From NCBI GenBank assembly GCA_964017195.1, contig OZ024890.1:70237376-70301375 (forward strand): a stretch of DNA of 64,000 bases. Reading direction: 5' to 3'. The position numbers and the translations under genes are program-made. Under the pieces are notes generated by a model. The model was given only the letters and a program-made list of their open reading frames with translations. It was not told the origin of the DNA and searched no databases. Below are positions 63,124 through 64,000 of the stretch, one piece after another. Position 1 is the stretch's first letter, and each line of letters begins with the position of its first letter. This DNA is from Siderastrea radians (lineage: Eukaryota > Cnidaria > Anthozoa > Scleractinia > Rhizangiidae).

Positions 63124-63251
63124 GTATTATGATCATCATCATCAACCAAGCTGAAAAACTTTCAAGAAAGGACAGGGAACCATACACCTTTAGTTGGTAA
63201 TCACGTGGTTTAAAGAATACACTTGTCCTTCAAGATTTTGAGATCTATCCA

Positions 63252-64000
63252 CAACAACAACAACAACAACAACAACAATAGCTTTATTTGCATAACTATA
63301 AGTTATTACAGTATTGCAAAAGCATACAACTCAACAAAAAGAACATAATGTAATAAAGGAGATAAGAATTAAGTTACATCAGTCTGAATTGATAATAAAT
63401 TATTGCATAAATTTAAGCATGATAGAATGAATCTCAGCAATTATTGAATGTTTACAAAATAATTATCAGAATTCATTAATTCTTTTGTAGCTTCCAATGT
63501 AGACAATCATTTTATATATGGTAGGTGATACTCTAGTTTCCTGTAAAACCTGTCTCTAAAAATTGAGTATTTAGGACAGTGAAAAAGTAAGTGAATTTCA
63601 TCCTCAATTTGATTAGATCCACAAGTAGGGCAAAGTCTATTAACTCTTGGGATTTGACTATATCTACCACTTTCAATCATTAGTTTGTGGTTACCTATTC
63701 TGAATTTCACTAATTCTTTCCTTTCATTTAACTTGCTTGTAAGTTCTAGATAACAAGAAGGTGTGTATTCGTTTTTAAAAGTGTTATATAATTATAGTTT
63801 CTTTGAGTGTTGAATAGTATGTTGCCAGCGTAGGATATATTTGTGTTGCATTAGGCTTATATAGTGTTTGATCTTAGATTTATTTAAGACATTGGGTCAA
63901 AATCAGGCAAATTATAGTATTCAGACATCCTCATAACACTAGAGTAGAAACTACTTTTACCAGAGGAATGAAGATCTGCCGACATTAAAAAGATCTGTTT
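63252..64000 (-). pseudogene. LINE fragment, C-terminal end, multiple stops (runs off window)
   Basis: The minus strand from the window end to a (TTG)n tail at 63252-63279 carries the C-terminal end of a non-LTR retrotransposon ORF2. KFRIGNHKLMIESGRY is followed by a Cys-His zinc knuckle, RLCPTCGSNQIEDEIHLLFHC, and a tail domain. One frame can be followed from about 63900 to 63420, but it is interrupted by in-frame TAA near 63794, TGA near 63507 and TAA near 63447. It is therefore dead. The TTG microsatellite tail marks the 3' end of the element. Its 5' part lies beyond the window. Confidence 0.8.

Overview
The window is an intron-rich eukaryotic chromosome segment. Its protein genes are conserved animal genes. 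The repeats (a Penelope-like element, a tRNA-derived SINE of a type I associate with corals, and many short inverted-repeat DNA transposons) suggest an anthozoan cnidarian, probably a stony coral. The genes prove an animal; the coral call is an inference from the repeats. There are no operons, CRISPR arrays or bacterial signals.

Five genes could be assembled exon by exon, with consistent reading phase and GT/AG splice sites. From left to right: (1) an hnRNP H/F-type RNA-binding protein (+, 2620-11456; its first exon was not found), with three quasi-RRMs and a Gly/Gln/Asn-rich tail; (2) MOB1, the Hippo-pathway kinase activator (+, 18374-22623, complete, 217 aa); (3) S-adenosylmethionine synthetase, MAT2A type (-, 32667-27809, complete, 410 aa); (4) RBM22, an activated-spliceosome factor (+, 38153-48152, complete, 461 aa); (5) MICU1, the EF-hand gatekeeper of the mitochondrial calcium uniporter (-, 61188-50167, complete, 508 aa, including a 38-nt microexon). 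A possible further gene starts at 61711 on the + strand, but I could not identify it. MOB1/MAT and RBM22/MICU1 are convergent pairs; MAT and RBM22 are divergent, 5.5 kb apart. The genes do unrelated housekeeping jobs and show no functional clustering.

Introns and spacers are packed with mobile-element debris. A 5'-truncated Penelope-like element with reverse transcriptase and a nonsense-interrupted GIY-YIG domain lies in RBM22 intron 4. Three LINE C-terminal fragments lie at 37.5-38.0, 38.8-39.05 and 63.2-64.0 kb. A SINE lies near 0.75-0.98 kb. Many non-autonomous TIR elements carry recognisable target duplications: TTAA, TA, TAA, a 9-bp and several 5-8-bp types. There are large foldback structures at 36.8-37.1 and 53.6-54.4 kb, and a nested transposon block fills 13.9-17.8 kb.

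The most interesting non-genic signal is a set of five hammerhead-ribozyme-like motifs. Three have a full CUGANGA...GAAA core and two are decayed, and they lie on both strands. Each has a paired stem II and four have a clear stem I; stem III is very short and self-complementary. This is the arrangement known from Penelope-like retroelements. I found no convincing multi-gene system that is wholly new.
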